A stretch of 64,000 bases of DNA from Planctomycetaceae bacterium (GTDB taxonomy: Bacteria; Planctomycetota; Planctomycetia; Planctomycetales; Planctomycetaceae), in NCBI GenBank assembly GCA_021732995.1, contig JAKFWA010000022.1, positions 1-64,000 on the forward strand, in the 5' to 3' direction. How positions within the stretch are numbered: the first letter of the stretch is position 1; every line of letters begins with the position of its first letter. The position numbers and the translations under genes are program-made. The notes below the pieces were generated by a model that was not told where the DNA came from, did not search any database, and was given only the letters and a program-made list of their open reading frames with translations. Positions 37,038 through 45,045 of the stretch are shown here, one piece after another.

Positions 37038-38990
37038 ATGAACTGGGGCCGTGTCACCGATTTCTGGACTTCCGCCGTGCGTTCGCCGCGCAGAGCGTCT
37101 GGACGTTGGACGCGGCTGGCCAGGCAAATCAGTGCGGCCGCGAATCGCCTCGAAAGTCAGTCCGACGCAGAGCTGCGCCGACTGGCGACTGAGTTGCGAT
37201 TTCGAGCTTATGAGGGTGAGTCGCTCGAATCGCTGTTGCCGACGGCGTACTCGCTGGTGGTTGAGTCCGCTCGGCGGCACATCGGCTTGCGGCACTTTCA
37301 GACGCAGATTCTCGGTGGCATCGCACTGCATCACGGCTGCATTGCCGAGATCCAGACGGGCGAAGGCAAGACCCTGACCGCCACGCTGCCGTTGTTCCTC
37401 AATGCTCTGCGCGGTGAACCCGTGCATCTGGCGACGGCAAATGACTATCTCGCTGAACGCGATGCCCGCTGGATGCAGCCCGTCTTTGAAGCCTTGGGGC
37501 TAACGGTGGGAGCGGTCACAGGTGCACTGTCTCCCGCACAGCGGCAGGCGGCCTACGCCTGTGACATCACCTACGGAACTGCACGCGAGTTTGGCTTCGA
37601 CTTTCTGCGCGACCGACTGAGCGCAGCCTCGAATGGTTCAAGCAGCGGGCCGTTGTTCGCCGAATCACTCGGGCAACAAACCTCGTTGCGCGGTGCCAAT
37701 CGTCAGATCGCCACGGTGCAACGCCTGCCGCTGGGCTTCGCGTTGATCGACGAAGCTGACAGCCTGCTGATCGACGAAGCACGCACGCCGCTCATCATCA
37801 GCACGCAGTCTTCCGACCAGACCCAAATGGAGGCGCTACTGACCTGGGCCTCTCGTATGGCGCCCGAATTCGCGCAGAACCAGTTGGTCGAAACGGGAGC
37901 CGAAGCGCACGAGCGGTTCATCACGGAAGCGGGCCTGCGTCACTTGCGGGCCGTGCCGAAACCCGAAGGCATCAATTCGGTTCCCTTGTCGGAGATTGCG
38001 GATGCGGTCGTGCAGAGCGTCTACGTCGCGGAAGCCTTTCGGCGGGACGAGCACTACGTCGTGCGTGACGGCGAAGTGGTGATCATTGATGAGTACACCG
38101 GCCGCGCTGCTGAAGGACGCAAGTGGCGAAATGGCATTCATCAGGCGGTCGAAGCTCGTGAAGGAGTACCGTTGAGTCCGCTGACTCAACACTCAGCGCG
38201 CGTCACCGTGCAGGACTTCTTCGCTCGCTACACCCGCATCACAGGCATGACCGGCACGGCGGCCTCGGCGGCTCGCGAATTCTGGACGGCGTACCGCTTA
38301 CCCGTGATTCAGATTCCGACGTATCGCGCCGTCCGTCGAGAAGTCTGGCCGGCACGAGTGTACTCATCGGCGGCAGCTCGCTGGGAAGCGGTTACGCGGG
38401 AAGTCGTCGAGATGCGCAATCTGGGTCGTCCTGTGCTGATCGGCACTCGCACCATCGACCAGTCCGAACGGCTGTCGGGACTACTCCAATCAGCCGGGAT
38501 TGAGCATCAGGTTTTGAATGCCCGCAATCCCGCGCTGGAAGCCGAGATCGTGGCTGACGCCGGGCAACCTCGACGCGTGACTGTGGCGACCAACATGGCT
38601 GGCCGCGGTACAGATATAAAGTTGTCAGCGGAAACAGAGGCGTGCGGCGGGCTGCATGTGATCTGTTCCGAGCCCTACCCCTCCGCCCGGATCGATCGCC
38701 AGTTAGCCGGGCGGTGCGGGCGCCAGGGCGATCCCGGCTCCGTCCGACACTACATGTCTTATGACGACGACATCCTGGTGGCCGCCTACGGCAAACAGCG
38801 AACAGATGAACTCAAAGCCGCCCAGGCCGGACGTAGCCAACTCGACGGGCAAGCTCCCCAGTTTGCCAAAGCGCAAGTGACGGTTGAGCGACAACACGTC
38901 GACGAAAGACAGCTCGTCGTGACCCAGTCGCGGCTTCAAATGCGGCAACTTGAGCAACTGGGGCTAGACCCATTTCTCGACTCGCTCTGA
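37038..38990 (+). CDS. SecA-like translocase ATPase lacking the C-terminal half
   Basis: A 650-residue SecA-family ATPase, well short of the usual 800-950. NBD1 has the Walker A GEGKTLTA near residue 108 and LATANDYLAERDA. The Walker B/DEAD region LIDEADSLLIDEARTPLII is near 236. A preprotein-crosslinking-like segment follows (VIIDEYTGRAAEGRKW). NBD2 has TGMTGTAASAAREF, LIGTRTIDQSERLS, VATNMAGRGTDIKL and DRQLAGRCGRQGDPGS. Soon after NBD2 the protein ends; the helical scaffold, helical wing and zinc-binding tail of canonical SecA are absent. This pattern suits an accessory SecA (planctomycetes carry several). GAGGATGAAG lies before the ATG. It follows copy B of the interspersed repeat. Confidence 0.87.
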   Translation: MNWGRVTDFWTSAVRSPRRASGRWTRLARQISAAANRLESQSDAELRRLATELRFRAYEGESLESLLPTAYSLVVESARRHIGLRHFQTQILGGIALHHGCIAEIQTGEGKTLTATLPLFLNALRGEPVHLATANDYLAERDARWMQPVFEALGLTVGAVTGALSPAQRQAAYACDITYGTAREFGFDFLRDRLSAASNGSSSGPLFAESLGQQTSLRGANRQIATVQRLPLGFALIDEADSLLIDEARTPLIISTQSSDQTQMEALLTWASRMAPEFAQNQLVETGAEAHERFITEAGLRHLRAVPKPEGINSVPLSEIADAVVQSVYVAEAFRRDEHYVVRDGEVVIIDEYTGRAAEGRKWRNGIHQAVEAREGVPLSPLTQHSARVTVQDFFARYTRITGMTGTAASAAREFWTAYRLPVIQIPTYRAVRREVWPARVYSSAAARWEAVTREVVEMRNLGRPVLIGTRTIDQSERLSGLLQSAGIEHQVLNARNPALEAEIVADAGQPRRVTVATNMAGRGTDIKLSAETEACGGLHVICSEPYPSARIDRQLAGRCGRQGDPGSVRHYMSYDDDILVAAYGKQRTDELKAAQAGRSQLDGQAPQFAKAQVTVERQHVDERQLVVTQSRLQMRQLEQLGLDPFLDSL

Positions 38991-39329
38991 TCAGCTTTTG
39001 GCCAATAACTCCGCTCACGGAGTCGTTCTGGCAAGCATTTGAGTGACGCAATTCACTCTGCTTCAAGAACTTGCGTCCTGACGTGGCGGACTTTGTGCCC
39101 GTTATTCTGACCCCAAAACGGCTCGTCGCTAAATACGTTAAACCTTGGGAAGTTGGAGTTTCCCCTTCAACCGTTTCAAGCGGCATAACCGATACAGATT
39201 ACACCACGTCGAACTTTTGCGCGGGCAAAGTGTGTGTATCTAGCAAAACTCGACGTGGCTCCAGGAAGCAAGACGCTCAGTCGATTCACTCCGAATCAAC
39301 GAGCAACCGAGCATCAGGAGCAGGTTCCC
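38991..39329. promoter_or_regulatory. 339-bp leader region of the secretin gene with a hairpin
   Basis: No gene is supported here. CCACGTCGA-containing arms at 39204-39220 and 39243-39258 are near-perfect reverse complements around 22 nt, about 70 nt upstream of the secretin start. This could be an operator or a structured 5' leader. Clear -35/-10 boxes are not evident. Confidence 0.5.
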
Positions 39330-41465
39330 ATGCGGCGGAATCTCACGATGAAGACCAACACCATCAGTCAGCCCCTCTGGCAGATCGCTCTGAGTTTGCT
39401 GCTTTGCAGCCTCAGCTGGCCGTCTGTAGCTCGGGCTCAGAACTTCTATCAGCCGGGGGGCGCTGCGCCTTATGCACAGCCACAAGCGCAAGTGCAAGTG
39501 CCGGCCCAGGGGCAAATCCAGCAGGTAGCAGTCTCGAACAGCTCGACCGGCAAGCCGAAGAAGGCTCATCCCTACCAGATTGTGAAGATGCCGGAATCCA
39601 CCGAGAAGCTGGATGTCATTCATCAACGCAGTCAGTTGATTGTCACTCGCTCGAAGGTTCTGCGGATTGCGATCGACGCCCCTGAGATTGTCGAAGTCGT
39701 GCAATACAGCCCGACAGAATTGGGTGTGATCGGCGCGAATCTCGGTACGGCGACTGTCAGTTTCTGGTTCGAATCCGACGCCGATCCGCTGATTTACCTC
39801 GTAGAAGTCATTCGCGATCCGTCGCTCGAAGACCGGCTCAAAACGGACTTCGGCAAGCTTGAGAAGCAGCTCCAGGTGCTCTTTCCGAACAGCAAGGTCT
39901 ACCTGATTCCGTTGCAGCAGCGACTGGTTGTCAAAGGCCAGGCGGCGAACGAACAGGAAGCCGCGCACATCCTGCAGATTGTTCGCTCGGCCATGTTCAA
40001 CGAATACGCCCTCGCCGGATACGGCTACGGATATGGATACGGCGGAGCTGGCTACGGTGGACGAGGCGGCGACAACAACTTCGGTGATAATGATGACGAC
40101 GAAGATGATGATGACATCGTCAACATGCTCGAAGTCCCCGGTAACCACCAGGTCATGCTGCATGTGAAGATCGCGGAAATCAGCCGCGGTCACCTGCGGC
40201 GTCTGGGTGTGGACCTCAGCGCGACGGTTGGTAACGTGACGGCAGCAACTCAAGGTCTGGCACAACTCGCCGGACAAAGTTCCGGCCTCGGCCTGGGTGG
40301 CCTGGGTCTCGCTGGTGCAGCCGCCAGTGCCGGCGGTGGCTCGGCGGGGAACACAACCTTCTCGATTACGAGCTCAGAAGCCACGCTGCTGCTGAACTTC
40401 CTCGCGACGAACCACTCGGCCAAAGTTTTGGCAGCTCCAACTCTGACAGTTCTGAGTGGCCACGAGGCAACCTTCCTGGCGGGTGGTGAATTCCCGGTTC
40501 AGACCGTTGTCGGTTTGGGAACGAACGGTGCATCGAACTCAACTTCCTTCCGCCGTTACGGCACGCAACTCAGTGTGCGACCGGAAGTCATCGACCGCGA
40601 CTGGATCAAGCTGGAGATCACTCCATCGTTGAGTAACCTCGACGGCACGGTCGGGGCGAACGCGACTCCTGGCATCAGCAACCGCACAGTTTCAACGACT
40701 GTAAAGCTGCGTGAAGGTCAAACCATCGTGCTGGCGGGTTTGTATGGCCACACGGGTTCGACGAACTCCTCGCGAGTTCCGATGCTCGGCGAACTGCCCC
40801 TGATCGGAAAGCTGTTCAACAACCGCAACGCGTCGATGGGCGAGAACGAACTGCTCATCATCGTGACGCCGGAACTCGTACGAGCGATGGAGCCCGACGA
40901 AGTACCTCCAATGCCCGGCTTCTACGTCACCTGGCCGAACGACATCGAGCTGTATCACTACTCGAAGACGGAAGGTTATCCGGATCAGGGCGTGTATCAG
41001 TTGAGCCCTCTTGGCTGGGGACCCGGCTACGCATCTGAGGTTGGCTACCGACCTTTCAATGCCGCTCCAGCACAGAGTGCCTTTGGCTCGGGTGGTGGTT
41101 CGATCGGAGCTGGGGGTTACGGCGGACCGATGACCGGACCGACGATGCCTGCTCCGACACCAGCAGCAATCTATCCTGGCGGTCCTGTTCCGGCACAGAA
41201 CCCGAACGGTCAGCCACAAACGCAGATGGCTCCGGCTCCGATTCAACCGACTCCAGACCCGAACATGGGAATGCAGTTGCGGAACGGCGGAGTGCAGCAG
41301 GTTGGTTACGAAGCGCCTCCAAAACGGTCATGGATCTCGTGGCCTCGCGGCCAGCAGACTCCAGCGGCCACCAGTACTCCTCAGGGTCCGAACGGGCGTC
41401 AGCCCGCTCAGTATCCTCAGCAACAGATGACACAACCCCCGCAGCAGATGCGTGGTCGATACTAG
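39330..41465 (+). CDS. Secretin, CpaC/RcpA-like type II/III secretion outer-membrane protein
   Basis: A 711-residue secretin. A signal peptide (residues ~10-36, ending SWPSVARAQ) precedes an N-terminal CpaC-like domain (RSQLIVTRSKVLRIAIDAPEIVEVVQYSPTELGVIG) and a BON-like/N1 segment (LQQRLVVKGQAANEQEAAHILQIV). A Gly/Tyr- and Asp-rich insert lies near 230-265. The secretin core follows (MLHVKIAEISRGHLRRLGVDL, FLATNHSAKVLAAPTLTVLSGHEATFLAGGEFP, VRPEVIDRDWIKLEITPS, REGQTIVLAGL, LGELPLIGKLFNN, ELLIIVTPELV). A Pro/Gly/Gln-rich tail follows. It should form the outer-membrane pore of a Tad-like system. The ATG at 39330 has GGAG 9 nt upstream. It is paired with the lipoprotein gene 124 bp downstream. 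Confidence 0.92.
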   Translation: MRRNLTMKTNTISQPLWQIALSLLLCSLSWPSVARAQNFYQPGGAAPYAQPQAQVQVPAQGQIQQVAVSNSSTGKPKKAHPYQIVKMPESTEKLDVIHQRSQLIVTRSKVLRIAIDAPEIVEVVQYSPTELGVIGANLGTATVSFWFESDADPLIYLVEVIRDPSLEDRLKTDFGKLEKQLQVLFPNSKVYLIPLQQRLVVKGQAANEQEAAHILQIVRSAMFNEYALAGYGYGYGYGGAGYGGRGGDNNFGDNDDDEDDDDIVNMLEVPGNHQVMLHVKIAEISRGHLRRLGVDLSATVGNVTAATQGLAQLAGQSSGLGLGGLGLAGAAASAGGGSAGNTTFSITSSEATLLLNFLATNHSAKVLAAPTLTVLSGHEATFLAGGEFPVQTVVGLGTNGASNSTSFRRYGTQLSVRPEVIDRDWIKLEITPSLSNLDGTVGANATPGISNRTVSTTVKLREGQTIVLAGLYGHTGSTNSSRVPMLGELPLIGKLFNNRNASMGENELLIIVTPELVRAMEPDEVPPMPGFYVTWPNDIELYHYSKTEGYPDQGVYQLSPLGWGPGYASEVGYRPFNAAPAQSAFGSGGGSIGAGGYGGPMTGPTMPAPTPAAIYPGGPVPAQNPNGQPQTQMAPAPIQPTPDPNMGMQLRNGGVQQVGYEAPPKRSWISWPRGQQTPAATSTPQGPNGRQPAQYPQQQMTQPPQQMRGRY

Positions 41466-41589
41466 AGCGTGCCCCAGCGAAGAGATCAGTCTGGTCAGCC
41501 GATGTCGCCGACATCACCGGGAGAAGCTCACCGCGATTGACTGGTTTGTTCGAGGCTTCGACTCAGCACGGACGCAAGAGAGGGAAGAC

Positions 41590-42195
41590 ATGTTTGGCTT
41601 CAACACGAAACGATTCGCACTGCTGATGGGCATGGTGGCCGCTTGCCAGCTCACTGGCTGCGGTTGCTGCAGTGGATTTGGCTTGTTTAACAAAACTCAC
41701 TCCATGAAGCGTTCGCTCGCGATTCCGGATACCTATCCGTTGGGTAGCACGGTCCGGAACCACTATCACCAGATGGAGACGAACGGTGAAGCTGAAGACT
41801 TCGTCATGCATCGGCACGAATTCATTGGCGCGTCCGGCGAGCTGAATTCGTTTGGCCTGGACCACCTGCTGGAAATCGCGGCGCGAATGCGGACCGCTCC
41901 GTACCCGGTGCTCATCGAACGATCAGAAAACAACTCCGATCCGGAACTGGATCAGTTCCGACGCCGACAAGTCGCGGACCTGCTGACAGCTCTGGGCAAC
42001 CCTGCTGCCAATTCGCGAGTGGTTGTCTCTCAAGACTACGACCCCGGCATTGCCGGTCAGACTGCGGCCAGCAACTACCGGCAGTTCATCGAACTGGATG
42101 ACGATGACGGTCGCGGCGGCGGTCGAGGGGGCGGCGGTCGAGGCGGCGGATTCGGCGGCGGCGGTGGCTTCGGTGGTGGTGGCGGATTCCGCTAA
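41590..42195 (+). CDS. Putative CpaD-like lipoprotein with glycine-rich tail
   Basis: A 201-residue protein with a lipobox-like signal (ALLMGMVAACQLTGCGCC), suggesting acylation at a Cys near residue 22. The middle region (FGLDHLLEIAARMRTAPYPVLIERSENNSDPELDQFRRRQVADLL) resembles the OmpA/CpaD-like beta-alpha-beta pattern used by pilus-associated outer-membrane lipoproteins. VVVSQDYDPGIAGQTAA follows, then a Gly-rich tail of about 35 residues. Its position after the secretin fits a CpaD-type pilotin or accessory role, which is inference. A good RBS (GAGAGGGAAG) precedes the ATG at 41590. A strong terminator follows 30 nt after the stop. Confidence 0.72.
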   Translation: MFGFNTKRFALLMGMVAACQLTGCGCCSGFGLFNKTHSMKRSLAIPDTYPLGSTVRNHYHQMETNGEAEDFVMHRHEFIGASGELNSFGLDHLLEIAARMRTAPYPVLIERSENNSDPELDQFRRRQVADLLTALGNPAANSRVVVSQDYDPGIAGQTAASNYRQFIELDDDDGRGGGRGGGGRGGGFGGGGGFGGGGGFR

Positions 42196-42227
42196 TCGCA
42201 AAGTCAATGCGACCATTTCAGACATTT

Positions 42228-42266
42228 AAAGCCCGCGCGGGATTTACTCGCGTGGGCTTTGTCTTT
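42228..42266 (+). terminator. Rho-independent terminator after the secretin operon
   Basis: The arms 42228-42239 and 42249-42260 (AAAGCCCGCGCG / CGCGTGGGCTTT) form a 12-bp stem with one mismatch and a 9-nt loop, followed by GTCTTTT. The AAA on the left and TTT on the right make it usable in both directions for the convergent GH18 gene. Confidence 0.85.
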
Positions 42267-42315
42267 TCCGGGCGTATGCCACAGGACGGGCATCGACTTT
42301 TGGGGGCCGGCAAGA

Positions 42316-43305
42316 TCAACGCGGCTCGATTGCCACTCGACGAACGATTCTGAGCAGCGACTGCTGGCCGGTGGAGTCTTGACCCAGTTCCCAGATCATG
42401 ACTCCCTGCAAGCCAGCTTGGCGGGCGTACTCGACCTTGAGAGTGAGCGTCTCTGGCCCGTTGAAGTAGATGCCGTCCACTTCGTCCTTGTCCGGCGCGG
42501 GGGCGTACTTTTGCTGGATCTCAGCATATGTGAGGACTCGATCCGGCTTCGTGACTCCCCGGCCATAAAACGGCAGGCCAAGCACGAGTTTGTCGGCTGG
42601 TACGCCGCGATCTCGCAGCGACTGCACGTCCCGCTTGGCACCATCGAATGTCGAATGCCGACCTTGATGGTCGTAGGCCATGATGTGCACCGCATCGACG
42701 GCCTTGAACCCTGCCTCCGGAAGTTGCTGCCACGCAGCCATCGTCACAGAGAGTGATAAACCGTGCTCCTGAAATCCCGCCTTCAGATCCTGTAGCAATA
42801 ACGCATAGTTCTGTTGTTCGGTGGCGTTGGCGGGATGCTCCCAGTCGAGGTCGATGCCATCGAAGCGTTGATCGAGGCAGAAGCGAATTACTTCTTGCGC
42901 GAAGCGTTGTCGTGTTGCTGCTGCAGCAGCGAGTTCAGGAAAGCTCTTTGATCGTTCCCATCCACCCACACACAGCAGCAAACCGACGCGCGTGCGCTGC
43001 TTGATCTGCTTCAGACGCTTGAGTTGTTCGGCGGGCAGGCGTTGAGTGTTCAGTTTGCCGGACGCTTCCGGTTCCGCTGAGAACACGATGATGTCTGTCA
43101 CGAGGCTCGCGGCGTTATCCTCGAAAGTCGCGAGCCGGTAGTCGGGCAGATAACCAATCACGCGCAGGGGCCGCGGGGCTTCTCCGGCGGTTCGCATTCT
43201 GGGTTCATCCGCAAGCGCGCCAGCTACGAGTCGCAGCACGAGCAGCGCGACGATTCCGAAAGAACATGTTGATGCCGCACATCTACGAGTCAAGGGGCAC
43301 CTCAC
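42316..43305 (-). CDS. GH18 family glycosyl hydrolase (chitinase-like), secreted
   Basis: A 329-residue protein with a GTG start (AAGG upstream) and signal peptide (SFGIVALLVLRLVAGALA). The GH18 catalytic motif DGIDLDWEHP, with the acid/base Glu, lies near residue 155. Other family elements are VIGYLPDYR at the start of the barrel, LLLCVGGWERS, VDAVHIMAYDHQG with the usual Met-Ala-Tyr-Asp, and LPFYGRGV. The GVMIWELGQD end strand completes the TIM barrel. It should hydrolyse beta-1,4-GlcNAc polymers or peptidoglycan-like chains, with a substrate-assisted mechanism. It converges with the secretin operon. Confidence 0.9.
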   Translation of the reverse strand: MRCPLTRRCAASTCSFGIVALLVLRLVAGALADEPRMRTAGEAPRPLRVIGYLPDYRLATFEDNAASLVTDIIVFSAEPEASGKLNTQRLPAEQLKRLKQIKQRTRVGLLLCVGGWERSKSFPELAAAAATRQRFAQEVIRFCLDQRFDGIDLDWEHPANATEQQNYALLLQDLKAGFQEHGLSLSVTMAAWQQLPEAGFKAVDAVHIMAYDHQGRHSTFDGAKRDVQSLRDRGVPADKLVLGLPFYGRGVTKPDRVLTYAEIQQKYAPAPDKDEVDGIYFNGPETLTLKVEYARQAGLQGVMIWELGQDSTGQQSLLRIVRRVAIEPR

Positions 43306-43335
43306 GAACCTTGATCAGATCAATCAGCCATTCCC

Positions 43336-44742
43336 CTAGAACAGTTCGTCGATCGGTTTGCCGAAGGGCAGCACTGGATGCGGACGTCCCGAGTGGTCGT
43401 TGTATTGAACTGACGTGTCGACCCCCAGATGCCGATAAATCGTGGCGTGTACATCCTGCGGGTGCTTGGGGTTGTCCTTGGCGACTGCCGCTTGCGAATC
43501 GGTTGACCCGATTGCGCGACCGCCGCGAACACCACCTCCAGCCAGAGCCGCGCTGAAGGCGCTCATCCAGTGATCGCGACCGGCTGTGCCGTTCACGCGT
43601 GGCGTACGACCATGCTCGCCCCAGGCCAGCACCATCGTGGTGTCCAGCAAACCGCGCTGATCGAGGTCTTCAATCAAGGCCGAATACGCTTGATCGAATG
43701 GAGGCAAGAAGCCGTTCTTCAGAGCCCAGAAGTTGTCGTCGTGAGTATCCCACCAGCGCAAGTCGACCGTCACCAATCGCACACCCGCTTCGACCAACCT
43801 TCGAGCGAGCAGCAGTCGTTGATTCCAGCCGGGGTTATCGCCACCGGCTCGCATGCGGGGTGTGTATTGAGCCGGGTAGCCATAGCGGTCGCGAACGGAT
43901 TGAGGTTCGGAATCGAGATTGAACGCGTGCCGCACGCGAGGGCCGGTGAGGATGTCCCAAGCCTGCCGCTGATAGCTGTCAACAGCATCCATCACCCCAC
44001 TGCGATCGACGTCGCGGCGAATCTGATCGAGCCCGCCCAGCAACTGCCGTCGGTTTTCAATCTGATCAACCGAGACGCCCGGTGGAGTGGCCAAGTTCGG
44101 CACTTCAAACTTCTGACCGCCTTTCGCTGCGGGATCAGCCAGAGTTTCGAACGGCTGACACTTTGGGCCCAGGTAGGCCGATCCTGTGCCCGGGATCATG
44201 CGGGGCACCATGACGTAAGCCAGCATCGCCGGGTCGAGATGCTGCAGTTGCCGGGCTACCACCGAGCCCATGCTGGGATGCACGTTCTCGCCTTCATTCA
44301 CGCCCGGCCCGTAGCCCGTGAAGACGACTTGATCGCCGCGGGAATGGCTGACGTCACCGTATTCGGGCGGATGCTGCAGGCTCCGCACAATCGACCACTT
44401 ATCCATGATTTTGGCGGTCTGCGGCAGCAGTTCGCAGATCTGAATGTCAGGTACCGAGGTCGGGATCGGCTTGAACTCACCGCGGATTTCCAGCGGGGCG
44501 TTCGGTTTCATATCCCAGGTTTCCAACTGGCTCGGGCCGCCGCGCATGTGGAGCACGATCACTGACGTCTTCCGCTTCTGTTGCTGAGGTTCGGGTGAGA
44601 CCTGGGCTTCCGCTCTCAATAAGTGTGAGAGCATCAGTCCACCTGCCCCCAGGGTGCCGAATTGAAGCACACCACGGCGATTGGTTCGCGGTCCGCAGGG
44701 GTTTCGCAGGAGGTCCGATTCAGCCACGTTTCGATCGGTCAT
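43336..44742 (-). CDS. DUF1501 domain-containing protein, Tat-exported (second copy)
   Basis: A 468-residue DUF1501 protein with a twin-arginine leader (TNRRGVLQFGTLGAGGLML). Family motifs are SVIVLHMRGGPSQLETWDMKP near residue 60, IVRSLQHPPEYGDVSHSRG with conserved His, MVLAWGEHGRTPRVNGTAGRDHWMSAF, and DVHATIYRHLGVD near the end. It is clearly diverged from the copy at 3015-4418 (for example GEHGRTPR against TEFGRTPF). The ATG at 44742 is used; the frame continues 16 residues upstream without support. It lies 30 bp upstream of the GH18 gene on the same strand, so the two may be co-transcribed. Function unknown. Confidence 0.9.
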   Translation of the reverse strand: MTDRNVAESDLLRNPCGPRTNRRGVLQFGTLGAGGLMLSHLLRAEAQVSPEPQQQKRKTSVIVLHMRGGPSQLETWDMKPNAPLEIRGEFKPIPTSVPDIQICELLPQTAKIMDKWSIVRSLQHPPEYGDVSHSRGDQVVFTGYGPGVNEGENVHPSMGSVVARQLQHLDPAMLAYVMVPRMIPGTGSAYLGPKCQPFETLADPAAKGGQKFEVPNLATPPGVSVDQIENRRQLLGGLDQIRRDVDRSGVMDAVDSYQRQAWDILTGPRVRHAFNLDSEPQSVRDRYGYPAQYTPRMRAGGDNPGWNQRLLLARRLVEAGVRLVTVDLRWWDTHDDNFWALKNGFLPPFDQAYSALIEDLDQRGLLDTTMVLAWGEHGRTPRVNGTAGRDHWMSAFSAALAGGGVRGGRAIGSTDSQAAVAKDNPKHPQDVHATIYRHLGVDTSVQYNDHSGRPHPVLPFGKPIDELF

Positions 44743-45045
44743 GGAGGCAGGCCCTTGGCAGGCGGGAATCAGTGTCGGTGGGGGCCGCACTAAGGCGGCT
44801 CAGACGAGGAAAGTCAATGCGTCTATCGACCTTAGAGCGAATCTGCCCCGCTGTGAAACTGAAGTCGTCCGAAAGTCGCTGATTGCTCCGCAGTCAGAGT
44901 TCCTCATAACCCGACTTCGGCGAGGGATGCGACACTCGTCTGGACGAAATCGTCCGCCGCAACTCCAATGAGATCCTCTCTCGGCACAGGGCGGAGCCTG
45001 CTGCGGCGAGAGTCTTGCTATGACACCACCGCAGGGAGGCGGAGA

